64,000 nt of DNA from an uncultured Ruthenibacterium sp. (GCA_944386555.1 CALXBN010000036.1:50758-114757); one strand, 5' to 3'. Shown: positions 32,290 through 42,682, counted from the stretch's first letter. Made by a program: numbers and translations. The notes: generated from the sequence alone by a model not told the origin.

Positions 32290-34602
32290 ATGAAAATGAA
32301 ACGACTGTGCAGCGCCGTCCTGTCGGGAGCGCTGCTGCTGACTGCCTGCAGTGCACCTGCAGGCTCCGGCAGTTCCGGTACGGGAACGTCTGCCGCACCG
32401 GCCGCGGAAACGGTGCCGATGGGGGCTTTTGTGGAGCAGGACGTGACACCCGCCGACGCGTCCGGGAGCGGTTTTGTTCTGCTGAAGGGCCTGGACGACA
32501 CGCTGACCCTGATGGACGTGGGCGCCGACCCGGCCCTGCGGTGGGACTCCGCCGACGGCGGAGACACCTGGCAGAAGAGCGAACTGGCCTGGCTGGACGC
32601 AGACGCCCGGGCTCAGCTGGGGGACATCACGGATATGACCCTGATGGAGGACGGCAGCCTGGTGGTGGCGAATCGCAAGGCAGAATTGTATCATGTCGCG
32701 GCAGACGGCACGTACACGCAAATTCCGGTGAAAGAATTGGAGGGCTATGCCGAACCGGATGAGCGCGGGGAAGAAGCCGTCCATGTGGGTGTCAATCGCT
32801 TGATCGGCCTGTCGGGCGGACGGTTTTATCTGGAGTACAGCGGCTATGTGATCAGCGAAGGCAATGTGTATCAATCGATGGAGGAGCCCAACGGCAGCGG
32901 AATCTACGAATTGGACGGCACCTGTGTGGCGGATCTTGGGCCGTTTTTCGGCGATGCAGCTGCGAACGGCAGTTATCTGTTCCGCTGCAACGATTCTACT
33001 TTAGCGGTTTACGATGCCGTGACAGGCCGGCAGGACAACGGAAAAACCGGCCGGGTAGAAGGGCTGCAGGACCTGGGCGCCAATGCGGTTATGATGGCTG
33101 ATGACGACGGGAATGTCTACTTTTACAGCACGTCTGGCGTGGCGCGCTACGTACCCGGCGGTAATCTGCTGGAAATGCTGATAGACGGCGTAAACTATTC
33201 CTTTGGAATGCCCAGCGAACTGTTGAACGGCGCGGTAACGCGTTCAGGCCCGCAGTTTTTTATGCAGACTCAGGACAGCGCCGGATTGGCCCACTTGTAT
33301 CGGTATACCTATGATGCCCAGGCGTCCCAGACACAGAGGACGCTGCGCGTCTGGACGCTTCAGGACAGCGACGAGCTGCGTCAGGTCGTCAGCCTGTTCC
33401 GAAAGGCCAATCCGGACGTTCAGGTTCGCCTGGAAGTGGCGCTGGACGGTACGGCGGAATTGGGAACCCAGGCCGAGGACACCATTCGCACGCTGAACAC
33501 ACAGATGCTGGCGGGGGAAGGGCCGGATGTGCTGATTTTGGACGGCCTGCCGGCCCAGCAATTTGCCCGCAGCGGCATGTTGTCGGACCTCTCGCCGTAT
33601 GTGGATCCAGATCTTCTTTATGAGCCGTTTGCAACGCCGTTCCGGCAGGATAATAAAGTGTTCATGCTGCCGGCCCTGTTCCACATGGCGGTTCTGACAG
33701 CCCATGCGGGGCAGGCGGACAGCCTGGACAGTTTGGAGACGATTGCACAGGCTGTGCAGAACGGGGCGGATATGTGGGATGTGACAGGGGGAACGGAGTT
33801 CGGCCAGCCTCAAGAGGAAAGCCGCCGCCCGCTGCTGTTCTTCGATGACAGCGCCGATTTGTTCCGTGTCCTGTGGACGACCAGCGCACCGGCCATCCTG
33901 GCCAATGGACATTTGGATACGGATGCACTGGACGCCTTTTTGAACGTTTACAAAACCATCAGCGACAAGTACAACCTGAGCGCCCAGGATGGTTCGCTGT
34001 ACAGCATTGGATTTGGCACCAATCAGCTGTTCTACGAGGTTCCCAACAGTATGCATTGCTATATGATGGACTCGTCTTTTGCGGCGCTGTCCATTGCGCA
34101 GAATCTCCCGGTGCTGGCCTATCCGGCCACCTTCCACGGCACGCAGATGGCGCCCGATGAGGACACTGCGGTGCGTCTGGCCCCGGGGCTGGCCACGGGC
34201 GCCTGGCAGCCGGTGCTGCTGGCGGGCGTCAGCGCCGCCTCCGGCCGGCAGGAGCTGGCGGGGCGCTTTGTGGCGTCGCTGCTGGGCGAAACCTTCCAGG
34301 CCACCGCGCTGCCCGGCGGTATGCCCACCACCCGGGCCGGTATGGCCGCCCAGCTGGCGGCCCAGGACGAGGCCTATGCCGAATACGTCCAGGAGGGGTT
34401 GCTGCCCGAAGCGCGCGGCAGCTATCCGGTGGACGTGGAGGCCCTGATTGCCCAGCTGGGCCAGCCGGTGCTGCTGCCCGCCACGGTGACGGACGCCGTC
34501 CGGCAGGAGGCCCGGGCTCTGGGCGCGGGCCAGAGCACGGTGGAGGAGGCCGCCCAGGCCATTGAGAGCGCCCTGCAGCTGTATCTGGCCGAACAGGCCT
34601 GA
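32290..34602 (+). CDS. Lipoprotein with extracellular solute-binding domain
   Basis: A 770-residue exported lipoprotein. A basic N-terminus, hydrophobic segment and lipobox LLTAC place the acylated Cys near residue 18. Residues about 50-340 look like a beta-propeller (repeated aromatic/Gly-Asp strands such as DDDGNVYFYSTSG). From about 350 (TLRVWTLQDSDELRQVVSLF) it becomes a family 1 solute-binding protein like those that feed sugar ABC importers. No permease or ATPase gene is adjacent. It is divergent from a two-component operon and shares its repeat motifs, so it may be regulated by that system or present ligand to its kinase. The start follows GGAAAGGAGA. Confidence 0.8.
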   Translation: MKMKRLCSAVLSGALLLTACSAPAGSGSSGTGTSAAPAAETVPMGAFVEQDVTPADASGSGFVLLKGLDDTLTLMDVGADPALRWDSADGGDTWQKSELAWLDADARAQLGDITDMTLMEDGSLVVANRKAELYHVAADGTYTQIPVKELEGYAEPDERGEEAVHVGVNRLIGLSGGRFYLEYSGYVISEGNVYQSMEEPNGSGIYELDGTCVADLGPFFGDAAANGSYLFRCNDSTLAVYDAVTGRQDNGKTGRVEGLQDLGANAVMMADDDGNVYFYSTSGVARYVPGGNLLEMLIDGVNYSFGMPSELLNGAVTRSGPQFFMQTQDSAGLAHLYRYTYDAQASQTQRTLRVWTLQDSDELRQVVSLFRKANPDVQVRLEVALDGTAELGTQAEDTIRTLNTQMLAGEGPDVLILDGLPAQQFARSGMLSDLSPYVDPDLLYEPFATPFRQDNKVFMLPALFHMAVLTAHAGQADSLDSLETIAQAVQNGADMWDVTGGTEFGQPQEESRRPLLFFDDSADLFRVLWTTSAPAILANGHLDTDALDAFLNVYKTISDKYNLSAQDGSLYSIGFGTNQLFYEVPNSMHCYMMDSSFAALSIAQNLPVLAYPATFHGTQMAPDEDTAVRLAPGLATGAWQPVLLAGVSAASGRQELAGRFVASLLGETFQATALPGGMPTTRAGMAAQLAAQDEAYAEYVQEGLLPEARGSYPVDVEALIAQLGQPVLLPATVTDAVRQEARALGAGQSTVEEAAQAIESALQLYLAEQA

Positions 34603-34632
34603 TGTCCCCGGCGGGAAATTTTTGAAAAACTA

Positions 34633-34662
34633 TTGAAAGGCCGCTTTCTTTTGTGGTACAAT
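34633..34662 (+). promoter_or_regulatory. Promoter of the DMT transporter
   Basis: TTGAAA (34633-34638), 18 nt, TACAAT (34657-34662). About 200 nt of leader precede the ATG. It contains a small hairpin (CCGGC-TGAT-GCCGG) and a possible 28-codon frame, but no riboswitch class I recognise. Confidence 0.6.
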
Positions 34663-34870
34663 ATGGCGTCCTGTGCATTGCCCGGGGCCCATCAATTCAC
34701 GAAAGGAGCGGCTTTTCCTGTGACGCAACACATCGTCAAGCGGACACAATGCTGGCACAACACTCGTTTTCCCCGCAGGCCGCCTCCCCATGCTTCCTTG
34801 GTTTGACCGGCTGATGCCGGACAGATGATCTGATGGATCAAAACAATCAAGAACAAGGAAGGAAAAAATT

Positions 34871-35767
34871 ATGAGTTGGTTTCTTTTTGCACTGCTGGCC
34901 CTGCTGTTCTGGAGCGGGTCCGACCTGTTTTCCAAAATGGGTTCCCGCCCGGATGATAAGTATAGCCACTGGAAAATGGTGATGGCAGTAGGTACCGTAA
35001 TGGGCATCCATGCCATTGTTATGCTGGCCCTGGGTACGCCTTTTTCACCCATCGATATCATCCGTTACATGCCTGCTTCGGCAATGTACATCCTGTCCAT
35101 GATCCTGGGCTATGTGGGCCTGCGATACATTGAACTGTCCATCTCATCGCCGATCTGCAATTCCTCCGGCGCCGTGGCTGCCGTGCTGTGCTTTGCGATC
35201 CTGGGCCAGGCCATGACCGGCCTGCAGCTGGTAGGCGTGATTTGCGCGTGCATCGGCGTGTTCGGCCTTTCTTACATCGAGAAAAAGCAGGATGATGCAG
35301 CCCGTGAGGCCCGCCGGGAGCTGGCTGACGTGAAGTATCAGCGCAGTTTCCTGGCCATTCTGTTCCCCATCCTTTATTGCCTGATCGATGGCCTGGGCAC
35401 ATTTACGGATATTTTGCTGCTGGACGGCGGCATCGTGGAAGAAGAGTCGGCCAACATCGCTTACGAGTTCACGTTCCTGGCGATGGCGGTGGTTGCGTTC
35501 ATCTATGTGGTCGTTATCAAAAAGCAGCCGCTGAATATTCCCAAGGAGAGGCCGAAAATTGCCGCGGCCCTCTGCGAGACAGGCGGTCAGTTCTTCTATA
35601 TTTACGCCATCGGTGCCAACGGCATCGTGGCTGCACCCATGATCTCGTCCTATTGCGTGGCCTCCGTGCTGTGGGCGCGCATTTTCCTGAAAGAGAAGCT
35701 GACCTGGCAGCATTACGCCGTGATTGCTATTACGGCTGTGGGCGTTGCGATTCTGGGAATGGAGTAA
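34871..35767 (+). CDS. EamA/DMT-family transporter
   Basis: A 298-residue membrane protein with about ten hydrophobic segments arranged as two five-helix repeats, the drug/metabolite transporter layout. The first repeat ends near FGLSYIEKK; the second includes ANGIVAAPMISSYCVASVLWARIFLKEKLTW, a typical EamA ending. A charged cytoplasmic loop (about 138-160) separates the halves. The substrate cannot be predicted. The ATG is preceded by AAGGAAGG. A promoter lies about 210 nt upstream, giving an unusually long leader, and a perfect terminator follows. Confidence 0.85.
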   Translation: MSWFLFALLALLFWSGSDLFSKMGSRPDDKYSHWKMVMAVGTVMGIHAIVMLALGTPFSPIDIIRYMPASAMYILSMILGYVGLRYIELSISSPICNSSGAVAAVLCFAILGQAMTGLQLVGVICACIGVFGLSYIEKKQDDAAREARRELADVKYQRSFLAILFPILYCLIDGLGTFTDILLLDGGIVEEESANIAYEFTFLAMAVVAFIYVVVIKKQPLNIPKERPKIAAALCETGGQFFYIYAIGANGIVAAPMISSYCVASVLWARIFLKEKLTWQHYAVIAITAVGVAILGME

Positions 35768-35800
35768 TTGGAAGTAAATGGCAAAAAGCTGATCCGATAT

Positions 35801-35838
35801 GCAAAAAAGCGGCCGCGCAGCGCGGCCGCTTTTTTTGC
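35801..35838 (+). terminator. Terminator after the DMT transporter
   Basis: 17-bp stem (35801-35817 with 35821-35838, one extra T), A-tract in the left arm and TTTTTTT in the right, CAG loop. Confidence 0.9.
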
Positions 35839-35948
35839 GGAAATTTCTATAAAGAAAGTGGTTCCGGCCATAAAATTTCATACTTTTTTCAGCGGAGTTT
35901 CAGGAAGATTTAAGATTTTGGCGGTATTATAAAGGCAGGAAGAGGGGA
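35839..35948. other. A/T-rich gene-free stretch
   Basis: The stretch between the transporter terminator and the promoter at 35949 holds no reading frame of note. It is markedly A/T-richer than its surroundings and contains TATTATAAA-like sequence, which could be a second, weaker promoter. Confidence 0.4.
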
Positions 35949-36001
35949 TTGACAAACTTATTCAACAATTGTAGAATTAATATAGTTTACAATTGTCGAA
36001 C
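35949..36001 (+). promoter_or_regulatory. Consensus promoter with two ACAATTGT operators
   Basis: TTGACA (35949-35954), 17 nt, TAGAAT (35972-35977). A palindrome TTCAACAATTGTAGAA (35961-35976) covers the spacer and -10. A second, centred on ACAATTGT (35989-35996) and flanked by GTT/AAC (35985-36001), covers the expected transcription start. Their centres are 24 bp apart, typical of cooperative repression. About 120 nt of leader follow before the winged-helix gene. Confidence 0.65.
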
Positions 36002-36118
36002 TGGAAGGGCTGTCCTTCTGAAAGCGACAAAAATTTTTTCAAAAAAGGAAACATTCTTGAAATGTGAAACGTATATATAGTAGAAGAATTTTGTCGAGGC
36101 GGAAAGGACGGGAATGCA

Positions 36119-36481
36119 ATGGGACGAATGGCGGCGATACACCGCCGGCTGCCGGAGCAGGAAACAGCTGTGCGCGACATACACGCGCACAAGCCGCTGG
36201 ACATTGGGCCTTGCCACATTGACCTGGCTGCCGGACGTGTATTGGTGGAAGGCAAGGATGTGCCGCTGACACCCCAGGAGTATTCGCTGCTGAAAACACT
36301 GGTGGAAAACCAGAATTTGGCGCTCAGCCGGGACAAATTGCTGGCCCTGGCCTGGGGGTATAACTACGGCGGCGACACACGCACAGTGGATGTGCACATT
36401 CAGAAACTGCGCCATAAGCTGAAATTATCCCGGCAGATCCAAACCGTTTACAAGCTGGGGTATCGGCTCTCTACGGAATAA
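36119..36481 (+). CDS. Stand-alone winged-helix (OmpR/PhoB-type) DNA-binding protein
   Basis: A 120-residue protein that is essentially the effector domain of an OmpR-family regulator with no receiver. After about 25 residues come beta strands (IDLAAGRVLVEGKDVPL) and the core LTPQEYSLLKTLVENQNLAL. The recognition helix is TVDVHIQKLRHKL and the wing ends YKLGYRLS. A receiver would need some 120 more codons and none is encoded upstream, where the promoter lies instead. It is followed by a small membrane protein and an amidase in the same direction. GGAAAGGACGGG precedes the ATG. It may be phosphorylation-independent and bind its own twin operators. Confidence 0.8.
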   Translation: MGRMAAIHRRLPEQETAVRDIHAHKPLDIGPCHIDLAAGRVLVEGKDVPLTPQEYSLLKTLVENQNLALSRDKLLALAWGYNYGGDTRTVDVHIQKLRHKLKLSRQIQTVYKLGYRLSTE

Positions 36482-36543
36482 GTGGCGGATTACAGACATA
36501 ACCGGCTCAGGCCGGCCATAGAATAAAAGGAGGATGGTTGTCC

Positions 36544-36750
36544 ATGACAAGCGAAAAAACACGGGAAAAACTGCGCAGATGGTCGCGCTTTTTTACCATT
36601 ATAGGATTTGTCGCACTGCTGGTTGCCGTGATCGCCTTTGGCCTGTCCATGGGTGCGCGCGTTCGCAGTGAGCGCGGGCCGGTGGTAGTCGTCAGTGAGA
36701 CGGTACAGGAGGGACAAGCCCTGCCCCTGACACAGACGCTTGCAGGATGA
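36544..36750 (+). CDS. Small single-span membrane protein
   Basis: A 68-residue protein. A basic N-terminus (KTREKLRRWSR) leads into one membrane helix at about residues 16-38 (FTIIGFVALLVAVIAFGLSMG) and a short external tail. AAAAGGAGG lies 10 nt before ATG 36544; a TTG 6 nt earlier is too close to it. It sits between the winged-helix regulator and an amidase with short gaps, so it is likely part of one operon with them. I do not recognise the family. Confidence 0.65.
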   Translation: MTSEKTREKLRRWSRFFTIIGFVALLVAVIAFGLSMGARVRSERGPVVVVSETVQEGQALPLTQTLAG

Positions 36751-36804
36751 CTTGGCGGCGCCCGGAAGGGGCGGTACATGTGATTGCGAAGGGAACGGGA
36801 GCGG

Positions 36805-37863
36805 ATGAAGGAACGGCAGATCAATCTGGACCTTGCCAGAAAGAATGGCGGCTCCCGGCAGGGGGGAGCCGGGCAGAAAGAGCCTGAAAACACATGGACC
36901 CGGGCCCCCTCCGCCCGCGCACCGCGTGTGCCGGTGCAGCAGCGTACAGCGGGAATGGGGCCTGCCGCCCCGAGGCAAAACAGCCGCAGGCCGATCCGGC
37001 AGAATGTACGGCGCAAACGCCGGCACCCGCTGCGCACATTGGTCAAGGCCATATGCCTGGGGGCAGTGTGCCTGGGCCTTTGCATCGGTGCGTACAGAGG
37101 GATGTCCGGCCTGCTGGGCACAACGGATGGCAGTCTGCCGGCTATGGCCGATGCGCCGTCTTCGGTGTCAGAGACGGCCGAAACGGTATGGGAACCCGCC
37201 GGCCCGCCCTATGTGATTGCCATTGACGCGGGCCACGGCGGCATTGACCGCGGCGCCGAAGGCTATGTGGTGGAGTATGAAATGACAGAGGGAACCACCG
37301 ATGAGCTGGTGGCCCTGCTGGAGGCCGACCCCAACTATACCCCGGTGCGGACCCGACAGAACGGTGAAGGAATGAGTGTACGCGGGCGTGCTGAGGCCGC
37401 TGCTGCCGCGGGGGCGGCGATTCTGCTGTCTATTCACGGCAATTCCGACGAGACAGGTACGGCCGTGGGCTTTGAATGCTACCCGCAGACGCCCGGGCTG
37501 CCCTATCACAGCTATTCGCTGAAGCTGGCGCACAGCATTGCTGACCGTATCGCAGAGACAGGCCAAACCTTGCGGGGAGAGGCCGGCGTAAGGTATACTT
37601 ATTACGAGGGCAGCGAAGAGGAAGGGTATGGCAAGATCCTGGTGGAAGAGAGTGATACCTCTGTCTATGATCTGCCGACGTTCGGTGTGCTGGAATATGC
37701 CGCATGCCCGGCGGTGCTGGTGGAGCAGTGCTTTTTGACCCACGCCGGCGACGCAGCCGATTGGGCCAGCCCCTCCGGCTGGCGGCTGGCGGCCGAATGC
37801 TATTATAAAGCGATTTGTGATTTTTTCGGAACGGAACCTATTGCGCTGGATGCGCTGCAGTGA
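36805..37863 (+). CDS. N-acetylmuramoyl-L-alanine amidase (Amidase_3)
   Basis: A 352-residue cell-wall hydrolase that cuts the bond between MurNAc and the stem peptide. A basic cytoplasmic tail of about 75 residues precedes a membrane helix (about 78-95), so the enzyme stays membrane-anchored. The catalytic domain (about 138-350) has the zinc ligands in IDAGHGG (His), EYEMTEG (Glu) and LSIHGNSD (His), plus VLVEQCF with the catalytic Glu. ATG 36805 is chosen; a TTG at 36784 is also possible. The terminator after it is shared with the convergent RNase P RNA gene. Confidence 0.85.
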   Translation: MKERQINLDLARKNGGSRQGGAGQKEPENTWTRAPSARAPRVPVQQRTAGMGPAAPRQNSRRPIRQNVRRKRRHPLRTLVKAICLGAVCLGLCIGAYRGMSGLLGTTDGSLPAMADAPSSVSETAETVWEPAGPPYVIAIDAGHGGIDRGAEGYVVEYEMTEGTTDELVALLEADPNYTPVRTRQNGEGMSVRGRAEAAAAAGAAILLSIHGNSDETGTAVGFECYPQTPGLPYHSYSLKLAHSIADRIAETGQTLRGEAGVRYTYYEGSEEEGYGKILVEESDTSVYDLPTFGVLEYAACPAVLVEQCFLTHAGDAADWASPSGWRLAAECYYKAICDFFGTEPIALDALQ

Positions 37864-37905
37864 GCGCATTAGCGTGCAAGTGCGGGTTTTCCAGGCGCTG
37901 ACATT

Positions 37906-37945
37906 GCAAAAAAAGAGGCAGCCTGCAGGCTGCCTCTTTTTTGCC
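37906..37945. terminator. Shared terminator of the amidase and rnpB
   Basis: An extended stem with A-tract, AGGCAGCC core, TGCA loop, GGCTGCCT and TTTTTT (37906-37924 / 37929-37945). It can stop transcripts arriving from either strand. Confidence 0.9.
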
Positions 37946-37949
37946 CAAA

Positions 37950-38291
37950 ATGACCAAACCGTAAGCCGGGTTCTGTATTAAACGACGATCTATCTAGGCC
38001 AGCCATTGCTGGATGGCTCAAGCCGCCTCCGAGAGCACGCAGGGGACGTATCGCTCTCATACGGGCGTTGCTCCTGGTAGGGTTTACACAGCCGCGTAAG
38101 TTACCAAACGCGCTGGTGCGCTCTTACCGCACCTTTCCACCATCGCTCCCTTGCGGGGGCAGTCTCATCTCTGTTGCACTATCCCTGGGGTCACCCCCGG
38201 CTGCCGTTAGCAGTTACCATTCCCTTGTGGAGCCCGGACTTTCCTCATGGCGCCTGTGCGCCCCGCCGCCGTATGTTTTGCTCATTTTGGA
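37950..38291 (-). ncRNA. rnpB: RNase P RNA
   Basis: The minus strand carries the hallmark 5' element GAGGAAAGTCCGGGCTC (38246-38230) and the matching 3' element ACAGAACCCGGCTTAC near 37960-37975, which pair as helix P4/P1-region sequences in every bacterial RNase P RNA. The roughly 340-nt length is normal. This ribozyme trims the 5' leader from tRNA precursors with the RnpA protein. The ends are approximate: the 5' end follows from a TTGACG-N18-TATACT promoter, the 3' end from the hairpin shared with the amidase gene. Open frames on either strand here are fortuitous. Confidence 0.95.
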
Positions 38292-38297
38292 CAATAC

Positions 38298-38327
38298 AGT
38301 ATAGCATAAAGCCGGCTGCTTCGTCAA
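38298..38327 (-). promoter_or_regulatory. rnpB promoter
   Basis: Minus strand: TTGACG (38327-38322), 18 nt, TATACT (38303-38298); predicted start about 38291. Confidence 0.8.
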
Positions 38328-38340
38328 TGTGTCCGCGTGA

Positions 38341-39801
<1,461 letters not shown>

Positions 39802-39816
39802 TGATTTGAACCTCGC

Positions 39817-39843
39817 AAAAGGGGCGGCGCGGCCGCCCCTTTT
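39817..39843 (+). terminator. Terminator after gdhA
   Basis: Perfect 12-bp stem AAAAGGGGCGGC / GCCGCCCCTTTT with a 3-nt loop. Confidence 0.9.
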
Positions 39844-39894
39844 TCATGCGGAGGTTTTTGCTGGCTGTGCGCAGACGAAAGGGGGAGACGGGCG

Positions 39895-40761
39895 GTGACG
39901 CTGCACTTTTTCAACAAGACAGACGGGATCCTGCTGCGGGATTTTTTGCGCTGCTGCCAGGTATCTGCATCGCTTGCGGCGGCCGTGAAACGCAGCGGCG
40001 GCTTCTTTGCCGACGGTGTGCCGATTCATACAAACCAGCGCCTGGCCGCCGGACAGCAGGTGTCTTTTGCACTGCCGCCGGAGCCCGCCACGGATGTCCG
40101 GCCGCAGGATCTGCCCTTGGAGATCCGGTACGAAGACGAGCATATCATGCTGATCAACAAGCCGGCCGGCATTACAGTGCATCCTACCCGCGGCTATGCC
40201 GACGGCACGCTGGCCAATGCCTTCATGGGCCTGATGGCCCGCAGGGGCAGCGATGCGGTGTTCCGCCCGGTGAACCGGCTGGACCGCGAGACATCCGGCC
40301 TGGTGCTGTGCGCTATGAATGCTTGGGCGGCGCCGATTCTGGCGCAGACAGCCCGCAAGGAGTATCTGGCGCTGGCTGCAGGGCCTATGAAGGAGGAGGC
40401 CGGTGCGTTTTGCTGGCCCATTGGACTGGAGGAAGGATCGCTGATCCGCCGGGCGTGCAGGCCCGACGGGCAGCCCAGCTGCACGGAGTATCGGGTGGTG
40501 CGCACATGCGAACAGGCCAGCCTGGCACGGTGCATTACCGTTACAGGGCGCACCCATCAGATTCGTGTCCATTTTGCGCAGGCGGGGCATCCGCTGCTGG
40601 GGGATGATCTTTACGGCGGCAGCCGGGAACTGATTGGCCGCACGGCGCTGCACTGCGGGTGGATCCGTGTGGAAATGCCTCAGTGGAATGCCGCGCGTAC
40701 GTTTGCCTGCCCGTTGCCCTCCGACATGGAGGCGTTGATTTTTCATATTTTCCATGTATAA
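39895..40761 (+). CDS. RluA/RluD-family pseudouridine synthase
   Basis: A 288-residue RNA-modifying enzyme. A short S4-like N-terminal region (residues 1-70) precedes the catalytic domain. That domain has LLINKPAGITVHPTRG, the catalytic aspartate in NRLDRETSGLVL, and TGRTHQIRVHFAQAGHPLLGDDLYGG near the end. These enzymes isomerise specific uridines in 23S rRNA or tRNA; the exact site cannot be told. The start is GTG 39895, with GGGGGAG 8 nt upstream. A promoter for the next gene is embedded in its last codons. Confidence 0.9.
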   Translation: MTLHFFNKTDGILLRDFLRCCQVSASLAAAVKRSGGFFADGVPIHTNQRLAAGQQVSFALPPEPATDVRPQDLPLEIRYEDEHIMLINKPAGITVHPTRGYADGTLANAFMGLMARRGSDAVFRPVNRLDRETSGLVLCAMNAWAAPILAQTARKEYLALAAGPMKEEAGAFCWPIGLEEGSLIRRACRPDGQPSCTEYRVVRTCEQASLARCITVTGRTHQIRVHFAQAGHPLLGDDLYGGSRELIGRTALHCGWIRVEMPQWNAARTFACPLPSDMEALIFHIFHV

Positions 40762-40762
40762 T
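40735..40762 (+). promoter_or_regulatory. Promoter of the M23 peptidase gene, inside the synthase 3' end
   Basis: TTGATT (40735-40740), 16 nt, TATAAT (40757-40762). The M23 gene begins about 220 nt later. Confidence 0.5.
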
Positions 40763-40984
40763 ATAAAAGTTATGATTGTGTCCGGTTCAGCGGAAGGGAT
40801 CTTTGCGGGCGAGCAGTACGGCCCGCCCGTTTTTGCGGCAGCGGCAAAAGGATGCAACAGTATCAGTGAACAAAGGGCCACGGCGGCGCCGTGAACCCTG
40901 TGTGCCGATATGATCTCTGCAAATTGCAAAGCTGCCGTTTATGATGCAGCTGATCGCGCTGAAAGAAAGGAGTTCTGTCCAGTG

Positions 40985-42628
40985 ATGCAGTTGGATAAAA
41001 AGCAGGGACGCCGCCAACGTATGCGCTATTTCCGGGATGGAAGGCTTTCACTGCGCGCACTGCTGCATACTGCGGGCGGCCTGTTTTACAGCGTGGGATA
41101 TCAGGCGGAGTATTTTCTGCTGTGTTTGGTACGCATGGTGCGGCGCGGCCTGGCGCAAACCGCCGATCTTGTGCTGCTGCTTTGGGCACTGGCGGGCAGC
41201 CTGCTGATCCCGTTGGCCCACAATATCCATGATGATTTAACAGCACCCTGGCGCCAGCTGCGCCGGGGCGTGGCCAATATGCGCACCATGCTGCGCCAGG
41301 AGCGCGAGGCGGGCCGGGACATCAAGGGAAAGGGCCTGGAGTATTTGCTCAATGGTATCCGTGTTTATAAAGGTCTGCTGGCACGGGCGTTTTCTTATCT
41401 GCTGCCGGTGGCGGCGGCAGGGGTATTTATTCTCACGGTCCATACAGTGCTGAATTACAACTTTGCCCTGCGGGTTGAATATGGCGGGGAAGTATTGGGC
41501 TTTGTAGCCAGCGAAGAGACTTATGAAGGCGCCATGGATATGGTGAATCAGAGGATCCAGGGGGCCGATGTGGATTACGACTGGCAGCAGACGCCGGTGA
41601 TGACTTTGGCGGTGGTGGACAGGGCCGGTCTATATGACCAGAGCGACCTGGCTGACCGGATCGTTTCGCTGTCCAGTGCCACCATCCAGGAGGCCACTGG
41701 CGTGTGGGTGAACGGCGTGCTGGTGGGTGCTACGGCGGACTCCCAGGCGGTACAGGATGCGGTGGATGCGGCCCTGGCGCCCGCCCGTCAGGCAGCCCAG
41801 GGTCTGGAGGCCACGGTGAGTTTCCGCCAGGATGTGGTGCTGGACCCGGCGCTCTATTTCACCAGCACCCTGATTTCCGGCCAGGATCTGACGGCGCGTT
41901 TGACCGGCCAGGCGCCCATCACCCTGCCCGGCGGCGAAGAGATCTTGTGGAATGTGCTGGCGGAAGTGCAGACAACGGTGCGCACTACTTATACGGAGAC
42001 TTATGCGCTGCCCGAGCAGACGGTGGAAAACAGCACCATGGAATGGGGCGAGGAACGCGTAGTGCAGGAGGGCGCGGACGGCCAGCGCCAGGTGACGGCG
42101 GACATTGTATATGTGGATGGCGTGGAGGTGCTGCGCACGGTGGTGGACAGCCAGGAACTGGTGGCTCCGGTTCAGCGCATTGTGGAGTACGGTACGCACA
42201 ACCGCTACGGCGGCGAGGCGGGTGCCGTGGGTGACGGCGAGTTCATCTGGCCGGTGCCCGGCTATCGGGATCAAAGCCGAGGATTTATCCAATACGGCAC
42301 ATATGTCTATCACCGCGGCCTGGATATCACGGCTGAATACGGCACGCCGATCCTTGCAGCGGACAACGGCATTGTCACCTTTGCAGGGATGGGCACGGGC
42401 TACAATTGGAGTTACGGCAACTTTGTGCAGATCGACCACGGAAACGGTTTTACCACCCTGTACGGCCATATGGCCGCCGTGGCGGTGCAGCAGGGGCAGT
42501 ATGTTACCAAGGGCACCGTCATCGGATATGTCGGCTCTACCGGCCGCTCATCCGGCAACCACTGCCATTTTGAGCTGGAACATAACGGTGCGCTGCAGGA
42601 CCCGGCCGACTATGTTTCCCGCCCATGA
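40985..42628 (+). CDS. Membrane-anchored M23 peptidase with G5 domain
   Basis: A 547-residue cell-wall endopeptidase. Hydrophobic segments at about 45-65 and 135-160 anchor it. A region follows with repeated VEYGGEVLGFVASEETYEGA-type strands, then a G5 domain (TTYTETYALPEQTVENSTM), which typically binds peptidoglycan sugars. The C-terminal M23 domain (about 440-545) has the zinc motifs HRGLDIT and HCHFELE and the catalytic GHMAAV histidine. A GTG one codon earlier (40982) is 9 nt from AAAGGAG and may be the real start. The architecture resembles vegetative lysostaphin-like enzymes that cut stem-peptide cross-links. Confidence 0.88.
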   Translation: MQLDKKQGRRQRMRYFRDGRLSLRALLHTAGGLFYSVGYQAEYFLLCLVRMVRRGLAQTADLVLLLWALAGSLLIPLAHNIHDDLTAPWRQLRRGVANMRTMLRQEREAGRDIKGKGLEYLLNGIRVYKGLLARAFSYLLPVAAAGVFILTVHTVLNYNFALRVEYGGEVLGFVASEETYEGAMDMVNQRIQGADVDYDWQQTPVMTLAVVDRAGLYDQSDLADRIVSLSSATIQEATGVWVNGVLVGATADSQAVQDAVDAALAPARQAAQGLEATVSFRQDVVLDPALYFTSTLISGQDLTARLTGQAPITLPGGEEILWNVLAEVQTTVRTTYTETYALPEQTVENSTMEWGEERVVQEGADGQRQVTADIVYVDGVEVLRTVVDSQELVAPVQRIVEYGTHNRYGGEAGAVGDGEFIWPVPGYRDQSRGFIQYGTYVYHRGLDITAEYGTPILAADNGIVTFAGMGTGYNWSYGNFVQIDHGNGFTTLYGHMAAVAVQQGQYVTKGTVIGYVGSTGRSSGNHCHFELEHNGALQDPADYVSRP

Positions 42629-42682
42629 ATGGCCGGCGCAGAGGGAGCGAACGACCCGCGAGATGCCATAAACAGCAAACAG

